Below, piece after piece: positions 12,288-22,760 of a stretch of DNA of 64,000 bases. Below the pieces are notes generated by a model. The model had not been told where the DNA came from, made no database searches, and saw only the letters and a list, made by a program, of their open reading frames with translations. Numbering within the stretch: position 1 is the first letter of the stretch; each line of letters begins with the position of its first letter. Origin of the DNA: Ceratobasidium sp. AG-K (lineage: Eukaryota; Basidiomycota; Agaricomycetes; Cantharellales; Ceratobasidiaceae); NCBI GenBank assembly GCA_037039685.1, contig JAWNGF010000012.1:1054001-1118000 (forward strand), in the 5' to 3' direction. A program made the position numbers and the translations under genes.

Positions 12288-12745
12288 CACTGTGGACCCT
12301 AAACCTCCGTGTTTTACGGGGGTTCGTACCGTACCTGAGAAAAACACGGAGGTCGGGAGGTTGGTCTACCTCCGTACTCAAAAATACGGACCTGGTCATT
12401 TTCAGGCCAGGCCCGTGTTTTCTAAAATACGTAAGTAAGTCCCGTATCTGACTTCCAGGATGATTTTAATCGCACAGTACGTACCTCCGTGTTTCGGCGC
12501 AAACACCGTGTTTTCTCTAAGACGGTGGTTTTCTCCGCAAACTATTTTGCCGACCTCCGTTTATTGACCGTCCGTATTTTTATCCATTCGTATTTCTTGT
12601 GCGGTATTGATGGTTTGCTTCTTTCCGTATTTCTGTCTGTCAGTAGGCTTTCCGTACTCGTCGTAAATACGCTTTCCGGTTATGTACGCACGTAAATAAG
12701 GATATATATGCGATAATTTGTTAAAGCTGAATGAAATAAGAACAT
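12288..12745. repeat. Left terminal inverted repeat and subterminal repeat array of the CACTA element
   Basis: After the 11-bp TIR, the motif CCTCCGTGTTTTACGG and many short variants (TCCGTATTT, CCGTGTTT, AACACGGAGG) occur in both orientations about every 20-40 bp. In characterised CACTA elements such subterminal repeats bind the element's own TnpA-type protein. The binding here is inferred. Confidence 0.75.
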
Positions 12746-12755
12746 ACAAGTGAGA

Positions 12756-15700
12756 CTAGTCATCCTGGCCCCATATAAGCAATGGATACGCAAGCTCGGA
12801 GCTGCGGTCCACTATCCACCATCGCTTCCTATCCTTGATCCGTCCCACAGCGCACTGAACCGTGTTCGCATCTACAACCTTGCCGGTCAACAACTCGCCC
12901 TTGTACCAGATGACACTGTGCTTGTAGGTATCTTCTCGAGTCGTTTTGGCTTCCAAAACAAGCGCAAGTAGCAGTACACGGGCCTTACTCTTTTGACTCA
13001 CGGTTGAGTTGGCTGAGAGGGGGAGTTCAAATATACGGTGCAGTTGCCTGTAATGCGATTTTTGGTAGAGGTTTTCCGGCGCGTTCCTGCGATGCGCAAG
13101 CCTGTCGAGCAGTAGCTCGTACTTGAAACTTGTTATTACAGACAAGTAGAATATATGCTAGGCCTACCCAAACAAACGAGGCATTGCGTCCGTCAGGGCG
13201 CAGCTTATGATAGCCACGCACATGGATCAAATCGCCACCTTGAATCATTTTGACACGCGCCCACTGGTGTACTGAATCAGGAATGACCTCCTTGGCGTTG
13301 GTCATGGAGACTTTAAACGCAGTTGTAAGGTACTTTGCAATCTTGTTCCATAGTTGATTGTCAATGTATAGTCGTTGGGAGTGCGGGCCAAGTAGCGCGA
13401 TTGTAGGGTCTAAAAATATGTTATACAATTAGTCAGAGACAGCAAGAGAACCACTTACACCCTGCGACAAACTCCCCCTGAGAATCTTTGTCCTTGTCCA
13501 ATGACTTTGTCTTGCCAAACCTATTGCAGTCATGCAAGTCATATATCTCCCTGACAACACGGAGCATAGCTGTATCGCAAATGCGTTGAGCAATGTTGCT
13601 CCATGGGTACCTTCGGCTCTTGACAGATGTGCCAATAAAACTGCAGTAACGTTCCATTGGGTAGGACCAGTAACACCAGATTGGGCCAATCTGTTCAATC
13701 GAGTCAGCAACATGCAGGAGGTAGTGAACATTAACTGGGCATGCTTGAAGTCGATTGGCGTCATATTGATAGTATATCCTAATAGGTACAATCAGTAAAT
13801 TAACGCATATATGCACCCAATCGTACCTTTCATATTCTTGAACCCACTGTGTGAATCCTTCTTGGATCTCATCTATTTCCGTGCGCTTCATTGAGTAGTC
13901 CATACATCGATTCATCAGGTTCACTAGTCGGACAAAATGGACATAGTATGTTGATTTGATAAAGCACCGGCGAAGTAAACTTGGAGCAAGTTGAGTCGCC
14001 CAGAGACACCAAGATTCAGCGATAAAATGTGATTGCTGATTCAGATGAGGTACTCAACAACCAAAGCTTGAAGGAATTGTTGATCCAGACTCTTCACAGA
14101 CGTCGCCCAAGGCTTGCCAGAGTTCAGGTGACATCAGATATTGTTCCTTGCCATCATTGTATTTATTGAATCTCCCAGTCCATAATTCAGCAAGTTGGGG
14201 AATTAGATTCAGCCAAACCATGTGCATTATCTCGGTTGGAAAGGACGTGGGGACCCTGATGGATGGAAGGCGTGCAAGGAGTGAGACACCTTTGACACCA
14301 AAGTCTCTGGCAAGTTTGGCGGCGGCAGATTCCTTTTGGGTCCTTAAGACTTTGGCACTGAGTCTCAGGGTCTCATTGTGCATGCGTAAAGGCAGCTGGA
14401 GTGGGTCAATTGAGGCACTCTTGGGTTGATGGAGTGGGCAATACAAGTGTGTACCACCTTTGACTGTACACCTGGGAATGGCAATGATCTGGCAAAAGCA
14501 ACAAGGGTATTGAGCATTATGACCAAGGAACTCTAGAATCTTAGTAATTGCTGGAATGTTGCCAAAACCAGTAAGAAGATGACTGTGCAAGGAGAAAACC
14601 TCCTCATTAAGAATATCAATCGCTTCAACGCCCTCAGTCAGCTGTACAAGCTCATCAATCAGAGGCTGCAGAAACGAGTTCAAGTCCTTTGGCAAGTGGG
14701 GCCCAGGGACGACACCAACACAAATAATATTCTCCAAGAGGAATTGGATTTCAGGAGGGAAATTGTAGTTGACAATGATCAAGGGCCAGCAGGAGTTTTT
14801 GCATTGCTTGAAAGGGCACATGCCATTGACAGAGAGACCAAGAGCCAGCTTGCGTGCATCAGAGAAAAATTTGTAAGGCTGTTGAACATCATTGATGGTG
14901 ACAAAGCTATCACATAACTCCTGATAGATGCGTGAATTGAATATGTCTTCGATTAAGTCATGGGTTTTCTTGTAGTTAGAGCGATAGCAAAGGAGTTTGG
15001 CCATCCAAGGGTTGCAAAAAAGCGCAAGGAGCTGAGGAATGAGGGGAATGTAAGTGAATACAGCGCACGGCGCACCAGCAGCATTGTAGCAAGGGGATCG
15101 ACAGTATGGACATTCTTCTAAGCTGGCAAGGTAGCCGGTGAACAGGACGCACAAGTTTCGACAGCAATGGTAATCAATTGAATTGAGCCCCAAGAGCTTG
15201 AGCATTCGAGTCTGCAAGCGTTTCAGTGATGGCAGATCTAAGTGCGGGACGTCTTTACAGACAAAATCCCAGCTCATAGCGGCATAAGTACGCACACCGA
15301 GTCAATGTTGCACAATGAAATCAAAGGTACAAATGTCCTCAAGTTCTTCAGGGGCAAGATTTGCTTGTGCTAAGAGAGATTAGCATGAAGAAATCACAAA
15401 TAAGGTGTGACTTACTGTTTTTTGCCGCTTCCATCCTAACTCCCCCTCAAGTAAATGTGTCAGGGGCCAGTCTGTATGTTGCAGGGTTCAATTCTTCAAT
15501 ATCTTCTTTGGCGGGCTGAGCATTGGCTTCTGAGTCAAGGACTGAGATGATGTCAGATGGAATTGGGTTGTTACTGGAAGATTCAGCATCAAGTTCACGA
15601 TTTGGCTGTGCTTGCAGAACTTCAGCCCACAAACCAGTCAAGTCAACCTCAGGGATTGGGGGGTCGGGATCAAGAGGCCAATGTAAAGGTGGGGGAGATC

Positions 15701-16015
15701 CACTAGCTGATTGACTTCCGGGGTTGTCATAGTTGGCGGGTGGGGGATCGGCAAGCGCAAGGCTGTGTGAACGGTGAACATGAATTGCCTCTAAGCTCGA
15801 GTGGTGACAAAGATTAGATCTATATGCGCAATGCGAGTTTATTTAGCCAAGGTTAAGCATTGAAATATGCAGGCTACCACCCACCTTAGCCTTGCTAGAT
15901 TCAACTTTGCATGTTTTGCTTGTAGGTGTCTCTTCTGAGTCTCAGTAACAACCATATTTCCACACCTACAGGCACATGGTACCCTTTGCTTTGCTGCATT
16001 TGCTTTGGGAGGCAT
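12756..16015 (-). pseudogene. Tnp2-family CACTA transposase, multi-exon, broken
   Basis: Predicted DDE transposase for the surrounding element. The start is ATG at 16015 (MPPKANAAKQ), followed by a Cys/His cluster (CACRCG...HLQAKH), a zinc-finger-like N-terminus. A disordered exon follows (15447-15790). The conserved Tnp2 core lies in 14054-15295, with ECPYCRSP, AVFTYIPLIPQLLALF, KFFSDARKLALGLSVNGMCP and CWPLIIVNYNFPPEIQF. C-terminal exons around 13433-13924 hold PVNVHYLLHVADSIEQIGPI and CYWSYPMERYC. The last ones end with a WGQDD C-terminus and TAG at 12756-12758. Breaks: a frame change near 15447, TGA just upstream of 15295 (VQH-stop-LGV) and TGA near 14054 (FGC-stop-VPH). Tnp2 is the best family match. 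The exon map is approximate. Confidence 0.82.
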
Positions 16016-16193
16016 GGCATGGGAGGGGCATATAATGCAAGTGGTGTGTGGCGTGCGTGGCACAGCGTACTATGCGTGGCATGTGTTCGTGCGTGCTGTC
16101 AGAAATTTACAGGTTTGGCGCTGATGTAAGCGTTGTGCGCCCAACCTATAAGTACCCAACCCCCCTCGACCGCAACGATCCTCCCCCGCTTTG

Positions 16194-16207
16194 CCCCCCC
16201 CCCCCCC
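16194..16207 (+). repeat. Poly(C) tract, 14 C
   Basis: A run of 14 C in the spacer between the two divergent CACTA genes. It is likely length-variable and prone to assembly or sequencing error. Confidence 0.9.
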
Positions 16208-16384
16208 ACTCTTGCAGTCTTATAATTCGGCATAAGTAAGTGCACCAATAACATTTCCTGTATGCTCTGCTTGCTGCATTTATTGCTAACTGAGTCTCCA
16301 CCAGATTTCATTTGGTGGTGGGACATCCGTGTTTTCGACCAACACCCACCTTCCTCGTACCAAATCATCACATAGATCATTCCA

Positions 16385-18494
16385 ATGGCTCCTGGAGGTA
16401 GGTGACAAAGTATATTACCATGTCTACAATCTAGCTAAAGCACTCATTATACCAGGTGCACATGCCAAACCCAAGCCCCATGCGGGGAGCGCAAGCGCCA
16501 CACCGGCGAATCAATCAAGCAATTTGCCAGCGGGATCAAAAAGTAGGTGATCGACGCTAGCTGATTATGACCTTATTGATCAACGGCTGTGCAGTCAAGG
16601 TCGATTACTCGCCGAATGGCCGAACTGTTCGCATCACGTTACCCGACGGCCAGTGGGAATCCTGGAGCATGATCGAGAAGCCCGAGGAACCCTGCAAAGG
16701 TACGCAGCACAAGATGAGGATGGAGGAATTGCAGGGCGCAGGGAGGCACCAGTCATACCTGGATATCCTGGTGAGCTTAACGTGATTTTTTTTCGTGACT
16801 TTAGTATTTATCTTTGACTTCCTTAATAGGCCACCACTCGGCGTGAATCCCATTCGCTGCTGGGTGCTAGTATGGAGACAATCACATGGCGAGGGGTCTT
16901 GTTGGTCGACAAGGGCGACCTCACAAAAAATGTAAGTAAATTTTCTATTTCTAATCTAGCCTATTTACATCAACGCCGTCCCAGGTGCGTAACGCGCACC
17001 CCATCCTGTGGCGCTTCCGGGCCAACTGGGCCGCCGAAGCGATCCTCCAAAACTGCCTCTCAAATAAGCGGGACAATGGCAAGCGGAAGGGCCAACCTCG
17101 GAAGAAGAAGGCCAAGGTTGAGGTTGATGACACTGAAGATGCCGACGACCTGAACCAGGAGAATGGCCAGGGCGGAACGGGGGGGCAGGACGACCAAGAT
17201 GCGGGCTCAGGCGAGAATCAAGACAATGGCAACGGCCAGGGCGATGCGAACAACAACGGCGACGGCGTCAACGAGGGGGAAGGTGACGGCGATGGGGATG
17301 GGGACAACGACGGCAATGGCCCAAGCAAGGATCAACAACAGAGCCAGGACGTGCGTGACGATGAGGACGACGAGGACGAAGAAACACGGGTAACAACTTT
17401 TACTGCAGCTTCAAAGGTGAGTAACGAGTGTTGGTTTCAGCTTGAACTATACTGATTGATCAAACAGAAGCACAAGTGGATTGAAGACAACAAGGACAAG
17501 GAAGGCGGCGATGACCAGGAAGATAGCGGCGACGGCGACGACAAGACCTGGGTTGACGACAATGCTGATGCCGACACCGAGACGGCCACCGAAATCATTG
17601 CCAGCTCGCCTGAGCGCCCACCAGCTCGCACACCGTCCCCTCCATTGACACTTCGCAACATGTCCCTGTCCGTAACGTTGATATCACCTCATCGGCTCCC
17701 GCCAGTGGATTGGCAAATGGTGCTCAGGTAAGGGCAATAACCATCTTTACGTTCTACTACCTAATGCGAAGGTAGAAACGTAAAGCCGGCACTCTTGTGG
17801 AGGAGAGCTCCCAGTCCTGGGCCGCGGGCTACCAGCAGGAAGTTCTGGACTCCGAGCTCAACTCTTGCAAGCGTGCACCAAAGAAATCGCACGCCGAGAA
17901 GCCGGTTCCCGACCTTGTGGAGGTCATCGAGTCTACCGACCCCGAGCCGAACGCCAACCCTCCAACCAAGTCCAAGAAGCAAACCAGGGCCGGCCCTGTA
18001 TCTCAGCCCGACGTCCCCCTGCCTGCTCCCATACCTGATCTGCCCGCTCCCAAGTCCAAGCCCAAGCCCGTCAACAAAAAGGGCAAATCGACAGCCCCTC
18101 CCACGGCCCCTCCCGCCGATCCTCCCGCTCCCGAGCCTGCCAATGCAAGGACCGACAAGCGCCGCAACGCGACCAGGGCCCCCGCTGATCCTGCACCCCC
18201 TAAAGGCCCTGCTCCGGCGACGAAGGGGAAGGGAAAGGGGAAGGGAAAGAACACCGATCAAGACGTGCCCGCCCCCGACACCGATGTCAATGCTCCTCCG
18301 GCCCCAGGCCCTTCCCGACGCGGCAGGCCTCCGGCGACAGGCGGTAAGGTCGTGACCCGATCGGCGAAGCAAGAGCTTGTCCAGCAAGTCGATCTAGCTA
18401 GCCCGGAGCCACCCAAAAGGTAAGTCTCATTCACCTTGTCAATTAAAATCACTCATAGTCGTTTGGCAGGGGTAACCGTTGCGGTCGCAAGTAA
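16385..18494 (+). CDS. CACTA second gene (TnpA-like position), low-complexity protein
   Basis: Divergent from the transposase within the same element. Exons 16385-16397, 16456-16542, 16595-16770, 16830-16931, 16985-17416, 17468-17714, from 17776, and a last exon to TAA at 18492-18494; introns are 51-59 nt where measured. A small ordered part (VDYSPNGRTVRITLPDGQW and NAHPILWRFRANWAAEAIL) is followed by long Asp/Gly/Asn-rich and then Lys/Pro/Ala-rich tracts and an AT-hook-like SRRGRPPATGGK near the end. Exon 6 needs a one-base shift in the CCGTCCCCTCC run near 17640 to join exon 7 in phase, so this copy is frameshifted or the base call is wrong. By position it may bind the subterminal repeats; that is inference, and the sequence itself is not recognised. 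Confidence 0.65.
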
Positions 18495-18569
18495 CAGTGG
18501 CAAACCCCCGTCTGACTTGTAAGTTGGCCGTCTGCAAACCTATTGACTACTTATAACTCGCGCAGTATC

Positions 18570-19101
18570 CAGTATACCATGTGCTCGAAGGCTGGGACCG
18601 AACGAGCGGCATTCGGACCGTTTTTCTTTTCCCGGGGGTTTCCCCCGTATTCCTCCTTTGCTAATGCTTTTCTGGGTTTGCTTTCTATCCGGCGCTATTC
18701 ATCTTATTTCGATTTTACGGACAATCGCGCCAGGTTTTCGCTTTTTACGGACTTTTCTCCGGTTTCGTTCATAGATACGTGCATTTATCTCGTGTTTCAC
18801 GCCGTTTCTCCCTGTATTTTTTCGTATTACGTGCCTTTTATCCGTGTTCATTCATGGTGTTCTCCGTGTAATCCGTCGTTTCGCCCCGTGTTGTAAATGT
18901 CCGTAAAAATAATCGATTTTATGCTATTTACATTACACGGTGAGAACCCCAGCGGGCTGGCCCGTACACGTGGGTCCGTGATTTGCCAAAATCACGGACA
19001 TAATTCCCATATAAAAAATCACGGGCATATTCCAGGTGCGACACGGAGGTCCTGCCCGTGTTCTTGCCTCCGTAAAACACGGAACTCCGTGGTCCACAGT
19101 G
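18570..19101. repeat. Right subterminal repeat array and terminal inverted repeat of the CACTA element
   Basis: The same CCGT/ACGG words recur here, for example CCGTGTTGTAAATGTCCG near 18880 and TGCCTCCGTAAAACACGG near 19066. They end in the inverted terminus GGTCCACAGTG. The distal 45 bp is a longer imperfect inverted repeat of the left end. Confidence 0.75.
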
Positions 19102-19900
19102 ATAAGTGGTTGAAAATAGTCATTGTCGTACGCGAAGGCTATGGTATCAGCGACTTAGATTGGTAGAGCGGTAACTTGATTCAACCGATACTTACGCAGC
19201 TGTCTAATTGACAAAGAGAAATGCAAGAGACCTGTGAACCGGAATAGTCTACGCCATGCCTCAGCGATTATAGCCACCGGCAAGTTGGGAAGCATACTTA
19301 GAGTAATCCTCTAAATGTCTTCTCAGTATAAACTAATGGCCCAATCACTAGGTACGTACCATAACTGTCCACCCGCCAGTTTTCATCTTCGATCGTCCAA
19401 TGAAGTGAGGTCAAGCTTGGACAGGCTATTTTCAATGCCTCTGTCACCCCCGAATTGCGGGGCACACAGTTAGCTCCCCATGCAAAATGCTCCAATCGGT
19501 TCAATTGGAACAAGATAGCTATGAGTCTTTCAACAGCAGCCTCTGCGAGATGTCCATTGTTATGGACTGCGCTGTCACGGTTGCGGATATCGACGAAGAG
19601 CCTGCGTATGTGAGCCCGAGGAGATAGAGAGACGTTGTTATCTTGCAACATGCACTTTGCCAACTCCTCAAGTTGTTGTACGAGTTTCAGACATACGGTA
19701 TGCTATAGATAGGGGAATGCAGTTGTTTGCCAGGCTCGACAGACTAGCGACGAAGATGCGAGGTCGCTCACGGGCAGGATTGATAAAGCCAGAGACAGTG
19801 TATCGTAGCACAGCATCCGAAATAACCTGGGCAAATGATTGTTGACCCTCAAGGACAAGTCCACAGCACTGTGGGAAGGAGCGAATGCAGATGTGCCTGA
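19102..19900 (-). pseudogene. F-box/LRR-like gene, 5' part with a nonsense codon
   Basis: N-terminal half of the gene split by the CACTA element. The F-box reads LPVSDLASSSLVCRAWQTTA followed by FPYL, then TAG (19703-19705) where the family has Tyr, then HTV. The frame then stays open (LEELAKCMLQDNN and onward) to 19356. Introns at 19297-19355 (59 nt) and 19139-19195 (57 nt) join exons ending in LPFAYDNDYFQPL, which continues at 12284. No in-frame ATG is seen before an upstream TGA near 19910, so the first exon is missing or lies further right. The nonsense codon and the insertion each inactivate it. Confidence 0.75.
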
Positions 19901-22265
19901 TTGCTTCGTCCATCAACTAGCTTCTATCACGTGCCATCGGAACCATCCAATCCGCACTGGCGCGGTGGGACAATCACCAAGAGGAAAAATACCCACTCTT
20001 ATCTGTACAGTTTCCACAGCACAATCCTCAACTGCGTTGTTGTCGACCTACCCATGACTGTTGATAGAGAAGTAGGCACCAAGCGGCGCATACACGCTAC
20101 TATTACGTCGTGAGAGTAGTCGAGTTAGTCAATCATCGTCGATATTGGGGTTTCCCGGTGTCCAACAACCCGATTTTAAGGTCCAAGCAGCACCGCCTAC
20201 ATCACCCAGGCTATTGCTCGTATTATTTTTGCACCTCAAGTGAATATATTCATGTGATGTAGCGTTGAAAGATTGCCGGTCAGTGCACCCGTCAGTAAAA
20301 GCACAGTGCTAAATTAGGACCGCAGATCCGAGCCGAGAGAATCCGCCTGAATCAGCAGGGAGGCGTTCTAGGACGGTCCTAACTAGCATCAAATTCGCGT
20401 TCGGAGATGTAATTTGATTCGAACTGCACTAACTGCGCTAGCTGTGTGAGCCCCAGTGCTAAATCGAGTGTATTAGGACTCGTCAACTATGATGTGGCTT
20501 AATTCATCCACTCCGTTGCTCAGTTGATTCGCTATGGCATGATTCCTGTTTACTCACACAGGGCTGTTGCTTTTTAGCCCTAGAAGTCAACCCCCAGTTT
20601 CGATTTGGCTCAATTCGAAACCGGACACTGACTTATAGGACACAACAAATCCGATTAGGCATGAATTAACAATCACATCGTGTATATACAATATTGAAAA
20701 ATACAAAAATCGAGCGTGTGCGTATGAATCTCAGCGACCAAGTGGCAGACTAGGAAACGGTGCAACTGCAGGGAGAGTCGGTGACAGACTACACCACCAC
20801 CATGCGTCGCAAATTATGCGTCAGCTTGTCCAGTCCCCTCCACAAGCACGGCTGTACATTACCTGGAGATCATTGAGGATGCACTGCAATTTTGGCGTGA
20901 AGTTGGGCGCCACAGGGGGAAAGGTAAGCAGAGCAGCGGATCAAGACTGACGATGCGGACTCACAGTGACCTTTTCAGCCTGTAGTGCCTTCTCAAACTA
21001 TCGTTGTGGGGGATCAAGGCTGGGTCTTACACAACTGAGCGAGGAGTTGCGTCGGAGGGACTTAGAGCAATTCCACAAGTCCCTGTTACCAACAAGACGA
21101 GTTGCATTGTAAGGCCTATGGTTGCTCAGCGATCCCTGATCATGAATACTATTCCATGACCACAGATTTGATGCGCACGGACCAATATGTCTGGTCATTT
21201 AAGAGAACATACCTTTGCTCCTCCCCTACCTCCCTGCCACGACTTCATCGATTTGCGCCATGGCCCTTCAACCTACAAAGTGAACGATTGCCTTGTGTCA
21301 ACTGCTGTGAGCTCACTCAGCGTTTTACATTAGTGCTTGCTTACCTTCATGCGAGGTTTTGGCTTATGCCCAGTGGTAAGTTTGCTTGCCAAACGGGAGT
21401 TAGGATTGTCAGTACTCACTGTCGCATCCATAGTCGAGCTTGCAACATAGCAACGGTTATTATGACAATGTCGGTAAGCACAAAACCTTTTCCAAAGTGC
21501 AAGTTTAACAACTAACTGAACTGCAATAGCAGTTCACTCATGTCTTGCAGTCGCATTCACTGACAGTTGCTTGTGTCTTCTTGTTTGTTTGCTTGTGTAC
21601 ATGTATTGTAATAGCATGTCAATATTAAGTACAATCTGGCGATCTGTGCAGAGCAAATGATTGATTGGGAGTGGGCAAACTGAAATGAGTAGTTGTGTGG
21701 AAGCTTCTTGCAAACCCTGCATAATTAGCAGCATAGCATATAATGATGGTGCTATTTAGAGTCTGATGTGCTATTTCAGACTGTGGGACTGTATCTAGCA
21801 TTCAATCAGTATGTAGGGGTTTGGATTAGCTTGGGTGTGTCCAGATTACTAAGGGGGAGGGGGGGGGGGTAGACATCTGTGCTAATGTGCCAATTGGTGC
21901 CAATTAGCACTGATTACCCCTGTCGCTTTTTACTGACGGGGTCACCCAAGCTTCACCTTTCTTGTTGTAGATCTCCAGTCCAAGTGTGTGTATTCACTAT
22001 TGTAAATGATCCTATGCACATGGGTCTGAGAGAAGCAGAGGCTTGTCTCTCATTGATGTTTTATCATTGTACACTCTTGAGACAGGATGTCCTAAGTGGG
22101 ACTAACGTTGGAAGGTAGAAGCTAAGGAGGCTGTGCAAGGACAGTATATTACTAACAACTTTATTCCTAGGCTTGTGAGTGTCACAACCCTAGTTGAACC
22201 TTGGAGGCCGAGACTCCACAGGCAGTGAGGAAGGGAGTTGGGGCAACGACGAGGGTCAAATGTAT
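19901..22265. other. 2.4 kb without a supported gene
   Basis: No reading frame here has family motifs or consistent introns. Visible structure: a repeated word CAGTGCTAAAT (near 20306 and 20452), a G-rich run at about 21853-21869, and a short inverted repeat with 8-bp arms (GTGCTAAT at 21879-21886, ATTAGCAC at 21903-21910). It may be decayed transposon DNA. Confidence 0.45.
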
Positions 22266-22270
22266 GGCGC

Positions 22271-22731
22271 TGTCGTGAGCCATGCTCCCGCCATCGGACT
22301 CGCCTACGTCTCATCCTTCCTCTTGTGCATGTGTTTGTGTTTGTTCTTTGTTTTCTTTCCTGCCGCGTTGCCACCTTCTTGTGGTTATGTTTTACACTGT
22401 GTAACGCAGCTGTGCCTTGTACGACTCATGTCTGTTCATACAGCATGACTCACATGGACACTCCTGACTGGCTGTCTTGTATGACTCTTGTGGCTGCGCC
22501 TTGTATGACTTGGCCTCTTTCTGAGTATATATAGAGGACCAACAAGCCTGGTAACCCCAGCTTGTTTTGTCTTGTCAAAACATCCCCTTTGAGTGACACT
22601 TAGTACCACCCCTACCCTCAAGAGCCTACAGACACTTAAGTGTGTTGCGGTTCAAGAGGTCACTTAGGTCTTAGTGCCGTCCACTCTCCATCGCGGCTTG
22701 TCTCATAGCCACCAGGAAGAAGCTTACAACA
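22271..22731 (+). repeat. A1 5' LTR
   Basis: 461 bp, TGTCGTGAGCC...CTTACAACA. TATATATA at 22526-22533 is the promoter. The segment AGCTTGTTTTGT (22559-22570) lies 33 nt after the TATA start, the expected transcript start, and is complementary to the primer site just after the LTR. Confidence 0.95.
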
Positions 22732-22733
22732 TT

Positions 22734-22745
22734 ACAAAACAAGCT
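22734..22745 (+). promoter_or_regulatory. A1 primer-binding site (self-priming type)
   Basis: ACAAAACAAGCT starts two bases after the 5' LTR and is the exact reverse complement of the predicted RNA 5' end at 22559-22570. This matches the Tf1-type self-priming mechanism. I see no tRNA-like primer match in its place. Confidence 0.75.
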
Positions 22746-22760
22746 TAACAACATACAAAC

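Larger units (their letters stand above)
12288..19101. mobile_element. CACTA (En/Spm-like) DNA transposon, 6814 bp
   Basis: Class II element. Left end CACTGTGGACC (12288-12298) and right end GGTCCACAGTG (19091-19101) are perfect 11-bp inverted repeats. It is flanked by a 3-bp ATA direct duplication (12285-12287 and 19102-19104), the size expected for CACTA elements. It encodes a Tnp2-family transposase (-) and an unrelated low-complexity protein (+), the classic two-gene plan. Both ends carry dense subterminal CCGT/ACGG-type repeats. Taking out the element plus one ATA restores the open frame of the F-box gene, which proves the ends. The transposase is broken, so this copy is non-autonomous now. 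Confidence 0.93.

Noticed and set aside
21102..21515. 137-codon plus-strand frame in the 20-22 kb gap
   Set aside because: Irregular composition, no ATG-centred context, motif or intron support; not separable from chance.
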